Shown: piece after piece, positions 9,480-17,973 of the stretch
Layout of the letters: each line of letters opens with the position of its first letter
Numbering within the stretch: position 1 is the stretch's first letter
Assembly (NCBI RefSeq): GCF_900465345.1
Contig: NZ_UEGO01000011.1
Coordinates: 62,001-126,000 of the forward strand
Length of the DNA: 64,000 nt
Reading direction: 5' to 3'
From: Asaia bogorensis
Lineage (GTDB): Bacteria > Pseudomonadota > Alphaproteobacteria > Acetobacterales > Acetobacteraceae
The notes under the pieces: model-generated
The model's input: the letters and a program-made list of their open reading frames with translations, nothing else
Database searches by the model: none
What the model was told of the DNA's origin: nothing
Made by a program: the position numbers and the translations under genes

Positions 9480-9807
9480 GAGAAGGGGCCACCGGCGCCA
9501 CAGGTATTGAGGATTCGAGGCACAGGGCCGGGGATGCCACGCGAGCATATCTGCAAGGGCGTATCAGCCGTGCAGACATGCAAGATGCGGTGTCCGGGGG
9601 ATAGAGCGACCTTGGCCGATCTGATGGGGAAACGGGATCTCGCCCGCTCCTTCACCATCTGCCTGCGAAAGCGCGGAGGCAGGGAGGGGAAGGCAGGTCT
9701 GAGAGCAGAGGGACGCACGGAAAAGCTGGTCCGGAAAAACCGCCCCACAGGAAAAACCAACTCGAAGGAAAACCAACTCGGAGGAAAACCTGATCAGGGA
9801 AACAGGC
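9480..9807. other. Intergenic region between the TonB receptor and pssA
   Basis: This 328-base gap lies between two convergent genes. No protein-like frame is seen. Its right end holds a short imperfect tandem repeat (9730-9796), and a CCTGATCAGG palindrome lies at 9789-9798, close to the pssA stop and followed by TTTT when read on the minus strand. It probably contains the transcription ends of both flanking genes, although no classic strong terminator is visible. Confidence 0.5.
9730..9796. repeat. Imperfect tandem repeat of a 16-17 base unit
   Basis: About four consecutive units share a GGAAAA(A)CC core: one from 9730, one from 9747 and one from 9765 (the last two both ending CCAACTCG), then a diverged unit from 9781. 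On the minus strand, the sense strand for the upstream pssA, each unit carries a run of four or five T. It lies just downstream of the pssA stop on that strand. Confidence 0.55.
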
Positions 9808-10776
9808 CTAGGGCACGTCTTCCGACATGGCCTCGGCCTGTTCCTTCAGGCGATGGAAGCTGCGGCGACTGAACGGGAGCATCAGCAGATAGATGATGCC
9901 AGCCGCTGCGAGCGCAAGCCAGGGATCGGCCAGAAGGATTGCCGCATAGAGCAATGTGCCGAGCATGAGCGGCAACACGAAGGGTGACGGGATCTTGAAG
10001 TTCTTGAACGACCAGACCGGCAGTGTCGAAACCAGCAGGGCGGCTGTCAGGATCAGGAAACCGGCTGCCAGCAGGGGGGAGCGGGCAAGGGATTCAAGAA
10101 CTGGCCAGTGCATACGATCGGCTTCGAGCCCGAGAAAGATCGGGAACAGCACGACACCCGCGCCGGCAGGTGCGGGTACCCCCGTGAAGAAGCTGTAGGA
10201 ATATTCCGGCTTCTCCTCGTCATCGAGGCTGGCGTTGAAGCGGGCGAGACGCAGCGCCATGCACACGGTGAACAGAATGCAGGGCACAAACGCGTAGCGC
10301 CCGCCATTGGCCTGCAATGTCCAGAGATAGAGCAGGAAAGGCGGTGCCACACCAAAGCAGACGAAATCGGATAACGAGTCGAACTCGGCCCCGAAGCGTG
10401 ATGTGCCATGCAGCAGACGGGCGATACGTCCGTCGAGCCCATCGATACAGGCCGCAATCACGAGTGCTGCGGCAGCATAGGCGAATTGCTGCTCCAGCCC
10501 GTACCGCATTCCGCTCAGCCCGGCGCACAGACCCAGCATGGTCAGCAGGTTCGGGATGAGCCTGTTGAAAGACGGGCCACGCACACGCACACGGCGCGGC
10601 CGGATACGCCTCAGCCGACGCTTCCTGCGCCGGGGAGGCAGGCCAGCCTGTCCGTCTGCAGAGGTAGCCTCCTGCGCCGTATTGGCCGGGGCGTGACCTG
10701 TCGTTTCAGCAGGGCCGGGGAGCGTGTCTGACACGGGGCTTACAGGCTCAGAGATGGGCGATGACGGTTTCGCCAC
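9808..10776 (-). CDS. pssA: CDP-diacylglycerol-serine O-phosphatidyltransferase
   Basis: This 322-residue membrane enzyme makes phosphatidylserine from CDP-diacylglycerol and L-serine. The CDP-alcohol phosphotransferase signature DG-x2-AR-x8-G-x3-D-x3-D is intact (DGLDGRIAR then FGAEFDSLSD). Several membrane helices follow a basic, proline-rich N-terminal tail of about 65 residues (RRRKRRLRRIRPRR), longer than in most PssA. The GTG start at 10776 overlaps the end of psd by 29 bases; a second in-frame GTG 14 codons later is possible, and neither has a strong ribosome binding site. With psd just upstream it forms the phosphatidylethanolamine pathway operon. Confidence 0.93.
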   Translation of the reverse strand: MAKPSSPISEPVSPVSDTLPGPAETTGHAPANTAQEATSADGQAGLPPRRRKRRLRRIRPRRVRVRGPSFNRLIPNLLTMLGLCAGLSGMRYGLEQQFAYAAAALVIAACIDGLDGRIARLLHGTSRFGAEFDSLSDFVCFGVAPPFLLYLWTLQANGGRYAFVPCILFTVCMALRLARFNASLDDEEKPEYSYSFFTGVPAPAGAGVVLFPIFLGLEADRMHWPVLESLARSPLLAAGFLILTAALLVSTLPVWSFKNFKIPSPFVLPLMLGTLLYAAILLADPWLALAAAGIIYLLMLPFSRRSFHRLKEQAEAMSEDVP

Positions 10777-11425
10777 CGACCATGGTTTGTCCGGTGCTGA
10801 CGAGCGGAGTCACACCCGGCGGCAGATAAAGATCGGTACGCGAGCCAAAGCGGATCAGGCCGAAACGATCGCCCGGTTCCACAGCGCTGCCCTCGTCCAC
10901 ATAGCAGACGATACGACGCGCAATCAGCCCGGCGATCTGCACGATGGCCATCTGACGGCCGTCCTCGAGCGTCAGGCGAACCTCGTTGCGTTCATTGAGG
11001 TCAGAGGCCTTGTCGAGGCTGGCATTGAGGAACTGCCCGGCGTGATAGGCAATCTTAGTGACCGTGCCGGCTGCGGGCATACGATTGATATGCACGTTCA
11101 GCACAGAAAGGAAGGTGGCCACGCGCCACACAGGCTCACTGCCCATGCCCAGCGCTGCGGGTGGCGTGGCGAGTTCGACCGATACGACGCGACCATCAGC
11201 CGGGGCCAGGGCCAGATCGGTGCGCGCTGGCGGAAAACGCTTGGGGTCGCGGAAGAAGTAAAGGCAGAATCCGAACCCGCCCAGAGCCACATTGCCAATC
11301 AGGCGCGTTGCGCGCCAGGGCGTTGCGCGGCCGAGCAGGGTCAACCCTCCCGTCAGTGCGAGAAAGGGGAAGGCAGCGCGGTGAGGCGGCGCCAGAACGG
11401 ATTTGATCGATTGAATCAGGGACAT
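10748..11425 (-). CDS. psd: Phosphatidylserine decarboxylase proenzyme
   Basis: This 225-residue protein is the short, archaeal/alphaproteobacterial type of phosphatidylserine decarboxylase, which converts phosphatidylserine to phosphatidylethanolamine. The autocleavage site that creates the pyruvoyl group is the Gly-Ser of IRFGSRTDLYLP near the C terminus, where long forms have LGST. APADGRV and FLSVLNVHINRMP are further family signatures, and one or two N-terminal membrane segments anchor it. It overlaps pssA, its pathway partner, by 29 bases. The proenzyme should split into a large beta and a small alpha subunit at the Gly-Ser bond. Confidence 0.95.
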   Translation of the reverse strand: MSLIQSIKSVLAPPHRAAFPFLALTGGLTLLGRATPWRATRLIGNVALGGFGFCLYFFRDPKRFPPARTDLALAPADGRVVSVELATPPAALGMGSEPVWRVATFLSVLNVHINRMPAAGTVTKIAYHAGQFLNASLDKASDLNERNEVRLTLEDGRQMAIVQIAGLIARRIVCYVDEGSAVEPGDRFGLIRFGSRTDLYLPPGVTPLVSTGQTMVGGETVIAHL

Positions 11426-11479
11426 GGGCGCAGTCTTACGACACCTTGGTTTTGGGTCAAGCTTTGCCTGTTTCCAGCC

Positions 11480-12274
11480 CTAGCTACCCGGTTTTCCACT
11501 CAGGCTGTCACAGCTGCTGGCAGAGCTCGCCAATGTGGTGACGCGTCTGCCAAAAGCGAGCTTGGCGCGCTCAGCCTCAACGGGCATGCCGGAATAGAGA
11601 TCCTTGCATGCGTTCACCAGATGCACGCCCCCAAGCCTGCGCCCCAGTAATCCCGTCGCCCGATCGGCCATAAGAGCCGCCTGCTCACCGAGCTTCAGCA
11701 GCGCCAAGGGCGCGCTGAGCGCGGTTGCTGTGCTTTCGGCGCGAAACAGGGCGCGTTGCAGGGCGCGATCGAGCTGGCTGGCCGAAAACGGGCTGCCATG
11801 ACCGAAAGGCGACGTATCGTCCTTGGCGGCAAGACCTGTCCGGTTCGGGACAACAAGAATCAGCCGGCCATGATCGGCAAGGACCTTCCAGACCATGCGC
11901 AGCAGGGGATGGGGGTTGGCCAGTTCAAGTCCATGCACCATCACCACCAGATCGATACCCAGATCATCGAAGGGCAGGGCATCTGGCGCCACAAGGCAGG
12001 AAGGCACGGCAAAGCCGCCATGATTGTCCAGGGGCGCGCGCCGGGTGAGGGGCGTGTCGAGCTGGGCCGACGCTACCCAGCGTGCCCGCCCGAGCTCACG
12101 CCATTGGGACAGGAGGGGCTGCGCGTAGCCAAGACCCAGAACGCGTAACCCGGTCGGGTCGGGCAGCAGGCCTGCCAGTTGCGCCATGAGCAGAGCGTTG
12201 ACCTGATCGCCGCGCCGGCTGGCATAAAAACCGGCAGCATCGGGAGGGACGAACTGGGGTGGGCGCTTGGGCAT
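11480..12274 (-). CDS. Class I SAM-dependent methyltransferase-like protein
   Basis: This 264-residue protein has a weak methyltransferase fold: VLGLGYAQPLL stands where motif I (GxGxG) is expected, followed by LPFDDLGIDLVVMVHGLELANPHPLLRMVWKVLADHGRLILVVPNR, which matches motifs IV to VI of type 11 methyltransferases. The motif I glycines are reduced. It is transcribed divergently from gloB, with 125 bases between the starts; this methyltransferase and gloB pair is common in alphaproteobacteria. The substrate is unknown. The C-terminal 60 residues (RRLGGVHLVNACKDLYSG) are typical of this alphaproteobacterial subgroup rather than of general methyltransferases. Confidence 0.8.
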   Translation of the reverse strand: MPKRPPQFVPPDAAGFYASRRGDQVNALLMAQLAGLLPDPTGLRVLGLGYAQPLLSQWRELGRARWVASAQLDTPLTRRAPLDNHGGFAVPSCLVAPDALPFDDLGIDLVVMVHGLELANPHPLLRMVWKVLADHGRLILVVPNRTGLAAKDDTSPFGHGSPFSASQLDRALQRALFRAESTATALSAPLALLKLGEQAALMADRATGLLGRRLGGVHLVNACKDLYSGMPVEAERAKLAFGRRVTTLASSASSCDSLSGKPGS

Positions 12275-12399
12275 GGAGATACGCTAGACCGAACCTCCTT
12301 ATTGGGCCAGAGGGGCTGGTGATGCGTTCTCGACCGGCAAGGCGTAATATCTTCCTCAGCTGACGCCGGAACACACTGCAGGAACAGGAGAGCTGCACT

Positions 12400-13119
12400 A
12401 TGAGCCTACAGATCAAAGCCGTGCCTTTCGCACGCGATAATTATGCCTGGCTTCTGACCGACCCGCAGACAGGCGTTGTTGCCGTTGTTGACCCCGGCGA
12501 GTCCGACCCCGTCGCGGAAGTGATCGGTAATGGTCGTCTCGACCTTATCCTTCTCACCCATCATCACGCCGACCATATTGGCGGCGCGGAGGCCTTGCGC
12601 CAGAAATACGGTGCCCGTATCGCCGGCGCGGAGACGGATCAGGCCCGGTTGCCACCGCTTGACCTGCTGCTTCATGATGAGGACCGTATTGCCGTGGGTC
12701 ATGATCTGGGGGAGGTCATCGCGACCCCCGGTCATGCGCGCGGGCATATCTCCTTCTATTTCCGCTCTGTTCCCGCACTGTTCTGTGGTGACACGCTGTT
12801 CAGCCTCGGGTGCGGTCGTCTCCTGGAGGGCACGGCAGAAGAGATGTTCACGAGCCTTCGTCGCTTCGACCCTCTGCCGAATGACACGCTCGTGTATTGC
12901 GGTCATGAATATACGCAGAGCAATGCTGCCTTCGCGCTGAGTGTCGACCCGACAAACGAGGCGCTGCGGCAGCGTGCTGCTGAAGTCGAGGCGCTTCGTA
13001 CCGAAGGACGCCCCAGCCTGCCGGTGCGGCTTGGGCTTGAGCGCGAGACCAATCCTTTCCTGCGTGCCCCTGATAGCAGTGAACTGGGCAGTCTGCGCCA
13101 GGCGAAGGACTGCTTCTGA
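12400..13119 (+). CDS. gloB: Hydroxyacylglutathione hydrolase (glyoxalase II)
   Basis: This 239-residue metallo-beta-lactamase-fold enzyme hydrolyses S-D-lactoylglutathione to D-lactate and glutathione, the second step of methylglyoxal detoxification. The metal-binding signature THHHADH is at 53-59, further ligands are in TPGHARGHISF and FCGDTLFSLGCGR, and YCGHEYT is the glyoxalase II glutathione-site signature. The C-terminal helix ends LGLERETNPFLRA, the family's typical ending. An AGGAGA ribosome binding site precedes the ATG. The length is slightly short of the usual 250-260. Confidence 0.96.
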   Translation: MSLQIKAVPFARDNYAWLLTDPQTGVVAVVDPGESDPVAEVIGNGRLDLILLTHHHADHIGGAEALRQKYGARIAGAETDQARLPPLDLLLHDEDRIAVGHDLGEVIATPGHARGHISFYFRSVPALFCGDTLFSLGCGRLLEGTAEEMFTSLRRFDPLPNDTLVYCGHEYTQSNAAFALSVDPTNEALRQRAAEVEALRTEGRPSLPVRLGLERETNPFLRAPDSSELGSLRQAKDCF

Positions 13120-13191
13120 GAGAGATGGCTTCCTTATGGGGAGGTCGAGTCAGGCAACAGACCGCTGGTACGCTGGCGAAAGGCAGATCAG

Positions 13192-13794
13192 GTGACGACT
13201 TTCAATCTGAACGATTACGATTTTGACGCCATCATTTTCGATTGCGATGGGACGATCGCGGACACGCTCCCCGTCCACTTCCTGACGTTCAAAGAAGCGC
13301 TGGCGGAGCAGGGGCAGGTTCTCACGTCAGAGTGGTACTACGCCCGCACCGGGCTTTCGAGCAGCAAGCTGTTCGACGCTTATGAGAAAGCGTTTGATGT
13401 GACACTTGACCGGGCGGCTCTGCTTGCCCGTTGCCGTGTGCTCTACGAAGCCCATCTTGATGTGTTGCGTGAGCACAGTTTCACAGCCGAGATCGCCCGC
13501 AGCCATTTCGGCCACGTTCCGATGGCCGTGGCCTCGGCCGGGCTCAAATCGATTGTGACCGCGACACTGCGTACGCTCGATTTGCTGGAACTGTTCGATT
13601 GCGTGGTGACGGTGGAGGATGTGACCCATCCCAAACCGGCCCCTGATCTCTATCTGCTGGCCGCCAGCAAGCTCGGTGTTACCCCCTCACGCTGTCTCGT
13701 TTTCGAAGATACGGAGGAGGGGCTTGAGGCCGCCCATAATGCCGGGATGAGGGCCGTCGACGTGCGGCCTCATCTCACCATTGATGAAAGATGA
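13192..13794 (+). CDS. HAD-superfamily phosphatase, beta-phosphoglucomutase/YqaB-like
   Basis: This 200-residue HAD hydrolase has the nucleophile motif DCDGTIADT (Asp17 and Asp19), motif II in VASAGLKS, the lysine in HPKPAPDLYL, and the acidic motif FEDTEEGLEAAHNAGM. The helical cap inserted after motif I places it in the subgroup of sugar phosphatases such as YqaB (fructose-1-phosphate phosphatase) and beta-phosphoglucomutase. The start is GTG 13192, just after an AGGCAGATCAG segment. Its 3' end overlaps the convergent DUF2474 gene by 20 bases. The exact substrate is not readable. Confidence 0.88.
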   Translation: MTTFNLNDYDFDAIIFDCDGTIADTLPVHFLTFKEALAEQGQVLTSEWYYARTGLSSSKLFDAYEKAFDVTLDRAALLARCRVLYEAHLDVLREHSFTAEIARSHFGHVPMAVASAGLKSIVTATLRTLDLLELFDCVVTVEDVTHPKPAPDLYLLAASKLGVTPSRCLVFEDTEEGLEAAHNAGMRAVDVRPHLTIDER

Positions 13795-13909
13795 TAATCC
13801 TGAGCAGGGTTGCGACAATCGCCAGTGTCACGACCCCGCCTGCCCAGAGCCCGACAAACCAGCCGAGACGGGCAAGGAAGGAAGAAGAAGGGGCGGGAGA
13901 AGCAGGCAT
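13775..13909 (-). CDS. DUF2474-type small membrane subunit of the bd oxidase
   Basis: A 44-residue frame with one membrane helix (about 15-40): a proline/serine-rich head, then RLGWFVGLWAGGVVTLAIVA and a short LLRIIIFHQW tail. The pattern R-x-x-W-F-x-x-x-W-x-x-G-V resembles DUF2474 proteins, which are encoded after cydB of cyanide-insensitive bd oxidases. AGGAG lies 8 bases before the ATG at 13909; a second ATG at 13915 is only 2 bases from it, so 13909 is chosen. It lies 176 bases beyond the cydB stop on the same strand, with a large hairpin between. The 3' end overlaps the convergent HAD gene by 20 bases. A role in assembly or stability of the oxidase is inferred from family placement. Confidence 0.8.
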   Translation of the reverse strand: MPASPAPSSSFLARLGWFVGLWAGGVVTLAIVATLLRIIIFHQW

Positions 13910-14010
13910 TGTCATAACTCCTCTGGCGAAGTGGCAGGCCGACCAGAAATAGCCTGACCAGTGTTTTGCTCAGTCAGGCCCGGGCGATGAAGAGCCTGGG
14001 GTTCAGGGGC

Positions 14011-14058
14011 CCCTCATGAGATCCATCCCCGTTCAGAACCGGGGCGATCGCATGAGGG
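14011..14058. repeat. Nested inverted repeat between cydB and the DUF2474 gene
   Basis: Outer arms CCCTCATG (14011-14018) and CATGAGGG (14051-14058) are exact complements. Within the 32-base loop is a second hairpin with CCCCG/CGGGG arms (14027-14044). On the minus strand it begins 28 bases after the cydB stop. It lacks a T-run, so it looks more like an mRNA-processing, protecting or attenuating element than a simple terminator. Confidence 0.55.
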
Positions 14059-14085
14059 CTATACCGAGTCAGGCCAAGCCCGGGG

Positions 14086-15108
14086 TCAGTGGTAATGGTG
14101 ATCGGCGGTCACCGTGCCGCGGAACACCCAGTAGGAATAGATCGTGTAGGCCAGGATGATTGGCAGCAGGATCGATGCGCCGACCAGCAGGAAAAGCTGG
14201 CTTTCCGGCGGCGAGGAAGCCGACCAGATCGTGACCGTGGGCGGCACGATATAGGGCCAGACATTGATGCCTAGACCCGAGAAGCACAGAAAGAACCAGC
14301 CCAGCGCGCAGAGGAACGGCGTGAGGCGCGTTGCCTGCTTGCGCAGCGACAGGAAGAACAGTGCAGCGAGCACGATCACGGCGACGGGCACGGGCGCAAC
14401 CCAGACGATTTCAGGGAAATCGGTCCAGCGATGCATGTAGTTGGCGTGCAGATAGGGCGTCCAGACCGACACAATGGCAATCAGCACCAGCATGCCGAGG
14501 CCCAGCGGCGCGGAGAGGCGCTGCATGACAGCCTTCAGATCGGTTTCCGTGCGCCAGACCAGCCAGGTTGCACCAAGCAGGGTGTAGCCAACCGCCACGG
14601 CAAAGCCGCAGAAGAGCGGGAATGGAGCGACCCAGTCCCACGCACTGCCGACGAAGGTATTGTTCTCGACCTTCACGCCCATGATGAGCTCACCCAGGAT
14701 GATGCCCTGCATGACAGAGGCAACGAGTGAGCCGAAGCAGAAGGAACGATCCCAGAATCCCATGCCGAAAATGCCGCTTGCCTTCACACGGAATTCAAAC
14801 GCCACGCCACGCAGGATGAGCGCGAGCAGCATGAACAGGATCGGCAGGTAGAGCGCGGGGAGGATCGTGCCATAGGCGACGGGGAACACGCCATAAAGCG
14901 TGGCGCCTCCGAAGATCATCCAGGTTTCGTTACCGTCCCAGACCGGGGCGATGGTGTTGACCATGACATCGCGATGTTCCTTGCGATGCTCGCCGAGGAA
15001 CAGAATGCCAATGCCCAGATCGAACCCGTCGAGACAGACATAGATGAAGATGGCCAGAGCCGCGAGGGTTGCCCAGATGATGGGCAACCAATAGGCGAGG
15101 GTATTCAT
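14086..15108 (-). CDS. cydB: Cytochrome bd-type quinol oxidase subunit II (CioB-like)
   Basis: This 340-residue integral membrane protein pairs with subunit I to form a quinol:O2 oxidoreductase in the cytoplasmic membrane. Family features are the N-terminal FIYVCLDGFDLGIGIL helix, PVWDGNETWMI, the LRGVAFEFR segment and eight or so membrane helices ending SYWVFRG. It starts 9 bases after the cydA stop. The absence of a cydCD pair nearby and the DUF2474 partner downstream point to the cyanide-insensitive (CIO) type known from acetic acid bacteria and Pseudomonas. Confidence 0.95.
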   Translation of the reverse strand: MNTLAYWLPIIWATLAALAIFIYVCLDGFDLGIGILFLGEHRKEHRDVMVNTIAPVWDGNETWMIFGGATLYGVFPVAYGTILPALYLPILFMLLALILRGVAFEFRVKASGIFGMGFWDRSFCFGSLVASVMQGIILGELIMGVKVENNTFVGSAWDWVAPFPLFCGFAVAVGYTLLGATWLVWRTETDLKAVMQRLSAPLGLGMLVLIAIVSVWTPYLHANYMHRWTDFPEIVWVAPVPVAVIVLAALFFLSLRKQATRLTPFLCALGWFFLCFSGLGINVWPYIVPPTVTIWSASSPPESQLFLLVGASILLPIILAYTIYSYWVFRGTVTADHHYH

Positions 15109-15117
15109 GGTAAACGC

Positions 15118-16527
15118 TTACTCCGCCGGGTGGTGAGAGACTTGGGTGATACCAGCGGCACGATGCGGCTGATCGCGCGGGGGCTCAGGCTCGTTCGAGC
15201 TGGGTTCCTTGGCGAAATCGCGCAGCAGGATGCCGATACCGGCGGTAAAGACGATGAAATAGACGATGACGAAGGCGACCATGGACATTTCCATGTTCGG
15301 CAGTGTCACGGGTGAGACACTGTCGACGGTGCGCAGCAGTCCGTAGATCGTGAAGGGCTGGCGGCCCACTTCAGTCGTGACCCAGCCGCACAGCAGGGCG
15401 ATGAACCCCGCAGGCGTCATGAGCAAGGCGCCGCGCAGCAGGATCGGGTTGGTATAGAACCCGCCCTTCCAGCGTAGGAACAGCGAGAAGAAGCCAAGCA
15501 GGGCCATCAGGCTGCCAAGGGCCACCATCACACGGAAAGTGTAAAACACCACATACATCGGTGCGCGCTGGTCCTTCGGGAAATCCTTGAGACCCGGCAC
15601 CTTGCCGTCGAGGCTGTGCGTCAGGATCAGCGAGCCCACCAGCGGGATGCCGATCTTGTAGCGTGTCACCTCATGTTCCATGTCCGGCACGCCAAACAGC
15701 AATTCGGGCGCACGGCTCTCGCTCTCCCAGTCGCCTTCCATCGCCGCAATCTTGGCGGGCTGGTATTTCAGCGTGTTCAGGCCGTGGGCGTCACCCGCAA
15801 GGATCTGAAGCGGTGCCACGATGGCCGCCATCCACATGGCCATGGAGAACATGACCTTCACGGCATCGGTCGGCTGGCGCTTCTGGCGCTTGGCCTTGAG
15901 CAGATGCCACGCGCCGACGCCACCCACGATGAACGCAACGCAAAGGAACGCGGCGAGCGCCATATGGACGAGACGGAACGGGAAGGAGGGGTTGAAGACG
16001 ATGGCGAACCAGTCGGCCGGCAGGAAGCGGCCTGTTGCGGCATCGATCTTGTAGCCCTGCGGCGTCTGCATCCAGGAATTGGAAGCCAGGATCCAGCTCA
16101 TGGAGATCAATGTGCCGATCGAAACCATGCAGGTGGCGGCAAAATGCAGCCGCTTGCCCACGCGGTTGAGGCCGAACATCATGACGCCAAGGAACCCGGC
16201 CTCAAGGAAGAACGCCGTCATGACCTCATAGGCCAGCATCGGGCCAAGGATCGGTCCGGCCTTTTGCGAGAATTGCGACCAGTTGGTGCCGAATTCATAC
16301 GACATGACGAGGCCGGAAACGACACCCATGGCAAACACCACGGAAAAGACGCGAAGCCAGTATTTGAAGAGGTCGAGATAGACGGGTTTGTCTGTCTTGA
16401 GCCAGAGCCCCTCGAGCACAGCCAGAAACGCGGCCAGGCCGATGGAGAAGGCGGGAAAGACGATATGGAATCCGACGGTAAACGCGAATTGCAATCGTGC
16501 GAGGAAGAGAGCACTCATGTCAGGCAT
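15118..16527 (-). CDS. cydA: Cytochrome bd-type quinol oxidase subunit I (CioA-like)
   Basis: This 469-residue subunit carries the haems and the quinol site. The N-terminal LARLQFAFTVGFHIVFPAFSIG contains the His ligand region; GLVMSYEFGTNW and AYEVMTAFFLEAGFLGVMMFG hold the acidic residues of the proton and haem pocket, and GWVTTEVGRQPFTIYGLLRT is a universal CydA signature. The quinol loop after helix VI is short, as in CIO-type oxidases. It heads the cydA-cydB-DUF2474 group on the minus strand; the 85-base gap upstream should hold the promoter unless the DUF2125 gene reads through. In acetic acid bacteria such oxidases serve as an acid-tolerant, poorly coupled terminal oxidase (established for the family, not shown here). 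Confidence 0.96.
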   Translation of the reverse strand: MPDMSALFLARLQFAFTVGFHIVFPAFSIGLAAFLAVLEGLWLKTDKPVYLDLFKYWLRVFSVVFAMGVVSGLVMSYEFGTNWSQFSQKAGPILGPMLAYEVMTAFFLEAGFLGVMMFGLNRVGKRLHFAATCMVSIGTLISMSWILASNSWMQTPQGYKIDAATGRFLPADWFAIVFNPSFPFRLVHMALAAFLCVAFIVGGVGAWHLLKAKRQKRQPTDAVKVMFSMAMWMAAIVAPLQILAGDAHGLNTLKYQPAKIAAMEGDWESESRAPELLFGVPDMEHEVTRYKIGIPLVGSLILTHSLDGKVPGLKDFPKDQRAPMYVVFYTFRVMVALGSLMALLGFFSLFLRWKGGFYTNPILLRGALLMTPAGFIALLCGWVTTEVGRQPFTIYGLLRTVDSVSPVTLPNMEMSMVAFVIVYFIVFTAGIGILLRDFAKEPSSNEPEPPRDQPHRAAGITQVSHHPAE

Positions 16528-16612
16528 TGCAGGGATCCGCGGCCATCAAGGCCAGTCGTGAAGGGGAATGGTTAACTGCCACCGCCCATAAGGCGTCAGC
16601 TTCCCCTCTGGT

Positions 16613-17644
16613 TCATCGATAATGCCCTGTTATTATCGCGGAAATGTGATTTTGCAATAAAATGTCATCGGGACCGAGCGGAATGGGAAGGTCCAGATGG
16701 TCCGGTATCCTTGCGGTTTGTTCATCAAGCCCCGCCAGAAGGCGCGCGTAGTCCGGGTTATTCCGCAGGGCTTGCGGTGTATGAGTAACCCAGTAACGGG
16801 CGAAGCCCTGCAAGCCGGTGAGATGGGCCCATACCGTGCCTTGTCCGGCATCTGAAAGGGTTCCGCGGGCAACAACAGAGAGGGGGCCGAGCGTGAAAGA
16901 TGCCTCCTGAATTAAAAAGCGTTCATAACCCACATATTGGGTCAAACCGGCAGGACGGTCGCTCAGATCGTGTCCATCACTCGTCCGGTGCAGTGCGGCG
17001 AGAACGAGGTGGAAATACCTCGCTTCAGGCAGTGCAGCGAGGAGGTCCGGCAGGCTGGGCGTCAGGCTGCCGCTGCCCCGCGTGGCGCTCAGCTTAGGTC
17101 CTACCCTGTCTGCGCGCAGGTCCAGGCTCCATGCCAGAGAGGGGTCGGCGCTCCGCCCGCCGGGCAGGAACCGCGCGGTGATATCGCGTAGCGTGAGCGT
17201 GTCGATTCCCGATATCGGTAGCCCCGATGCCGTCACACCTGCCGTGCGATAGATGATCACCTGCCGCGACGGGTCGAACCAGCCCGATCCACCACCAGCA
17301 CTGAGCACGACATCGCCACCGGGGCGCAGGATCTGTGCACCCTCATTCGTGAATGACGCCGCGAACGGATGCCTCCAGCCGGGTGTGATCGTAAGGGATC
17401 GCCCGGTCCAGCCCTCTCCGGAAGCACGGCCTATCAGGGGGGCAGTCAGCACGATGCGTGACCCCCACGGGCGCCATTGGCGTGCTTTCTCCTGCCACTC
17501 AAATTGCCAACCCTCTGCCCGCGCCGTCGCGGACAGCTTCACGATCTGTCGGTCGATCTGACTGATTCGATAGGCGTCCAGAACCTGTATCGAGAGTAAC
17601 AGGGACGTAACACCGATTATGGTGAAGAAGAGCCCTCTCCTCAT
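16613..17644 (-). CDS. DUF2125-like membrane-anchored periplasmic protein
   Basis: This 343-residue protein has an uncleaved N-terminal anchor (about residues 5-23) followed by a beta-rich, AsmA-like soluble region. The placing of G-W and R-P turns (GWQFEW, TPGWRHPF) and its position after plsC match the DUF2125 proteins of alphaproteobacteria, but I see no diagnostic catalytic motif. It is separated from plsC by 329 bases and from cydA by 85 bases. The likely location is the periplasmic face of the inner membrane. Function is unknown; the family assignment is by resemblance and gene order. Confidence 0.65.
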   Translation of the reverse strand: MRRGLFFTIIGVTSLLLSIQVLDAYRISQIDRQIVKLSATARAEGWQFEWQEKARQWRPWGSRIVLTAPLIGRASGEGWTGRSLTITPGWRHPFAASFTNEGAQILRPGGDVVLSAGGGSGWFDPSRQVIIYRTAGVTASGLPISGIDTLTLRDITARFLPGGRSADPSLAWSLDLRADRVGPKLSATRGSGSLTPSLPDLLAALPEARYFHLVLAALHRTSDGHDLSDRPAGLTQYVGYERFLIQEASFTLGPLSVVARGTLSDAGQGTVWAHLTGLQGFARYWVTHTPQALRNNPDYARLLAGLDEQTARIPDHLDLPIPLGPDDILLQNHISAIITGHYR

Positions 17645-17973
17645 CTCGGATTGGTCCGATGAATACTGCGCAATTGGAAGGCTCTGTAGTCAGGTTTCAC
17701 AGTTGTCGCGAGAAACTGCACATTTTATCCCCAGAGCTGAGAACGGATGGAATGAGGAAAAAAAAAGAGTCTGTTCCGCGGGGCTATGAAAGCGGAAGGG
17801 GCTGTGTTAGATGCCCCCTCCGCACCGTTCTTTGCGCCACAAGGCACGAAAAACCTAGCTTTTGCGGCAATTGTCTCTTGACTCGATTTCTTGCCCGCCC
17901 CGGCTGGATCCTTTCATGATCGTACCGGTTCAATGTGGGTTATGCACGGTGTTCCGCACAGGATTCCCCCTGA
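17645..17973. other. Intergenic region between plsC and the DUF2125-like gene
   Basis: This 329-base gap lies between two minus-strand genes. Short open frames on the plus strand lack protein character. It contains an A-rich run near 17758-17766 and several weak inverted repeats, for instance GTTTC/GAAAC around 17694-17715. It probably holds the promoter of the DUF2125-like gene; nothing more specific can be supported. Confidence 0.45.

Noticed and set aside
9507-9872. 121-residue plus-strand frame between the TonB receptor and pssA
   Set aside because: It includes the tandem repeat and the antisense end of pssA, and has no ribosome binding site or domain.
15616-16575. 319-residue plus-strand frame opposite cydA
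   Set aside because: Charged shadow of a membrane protein gene.
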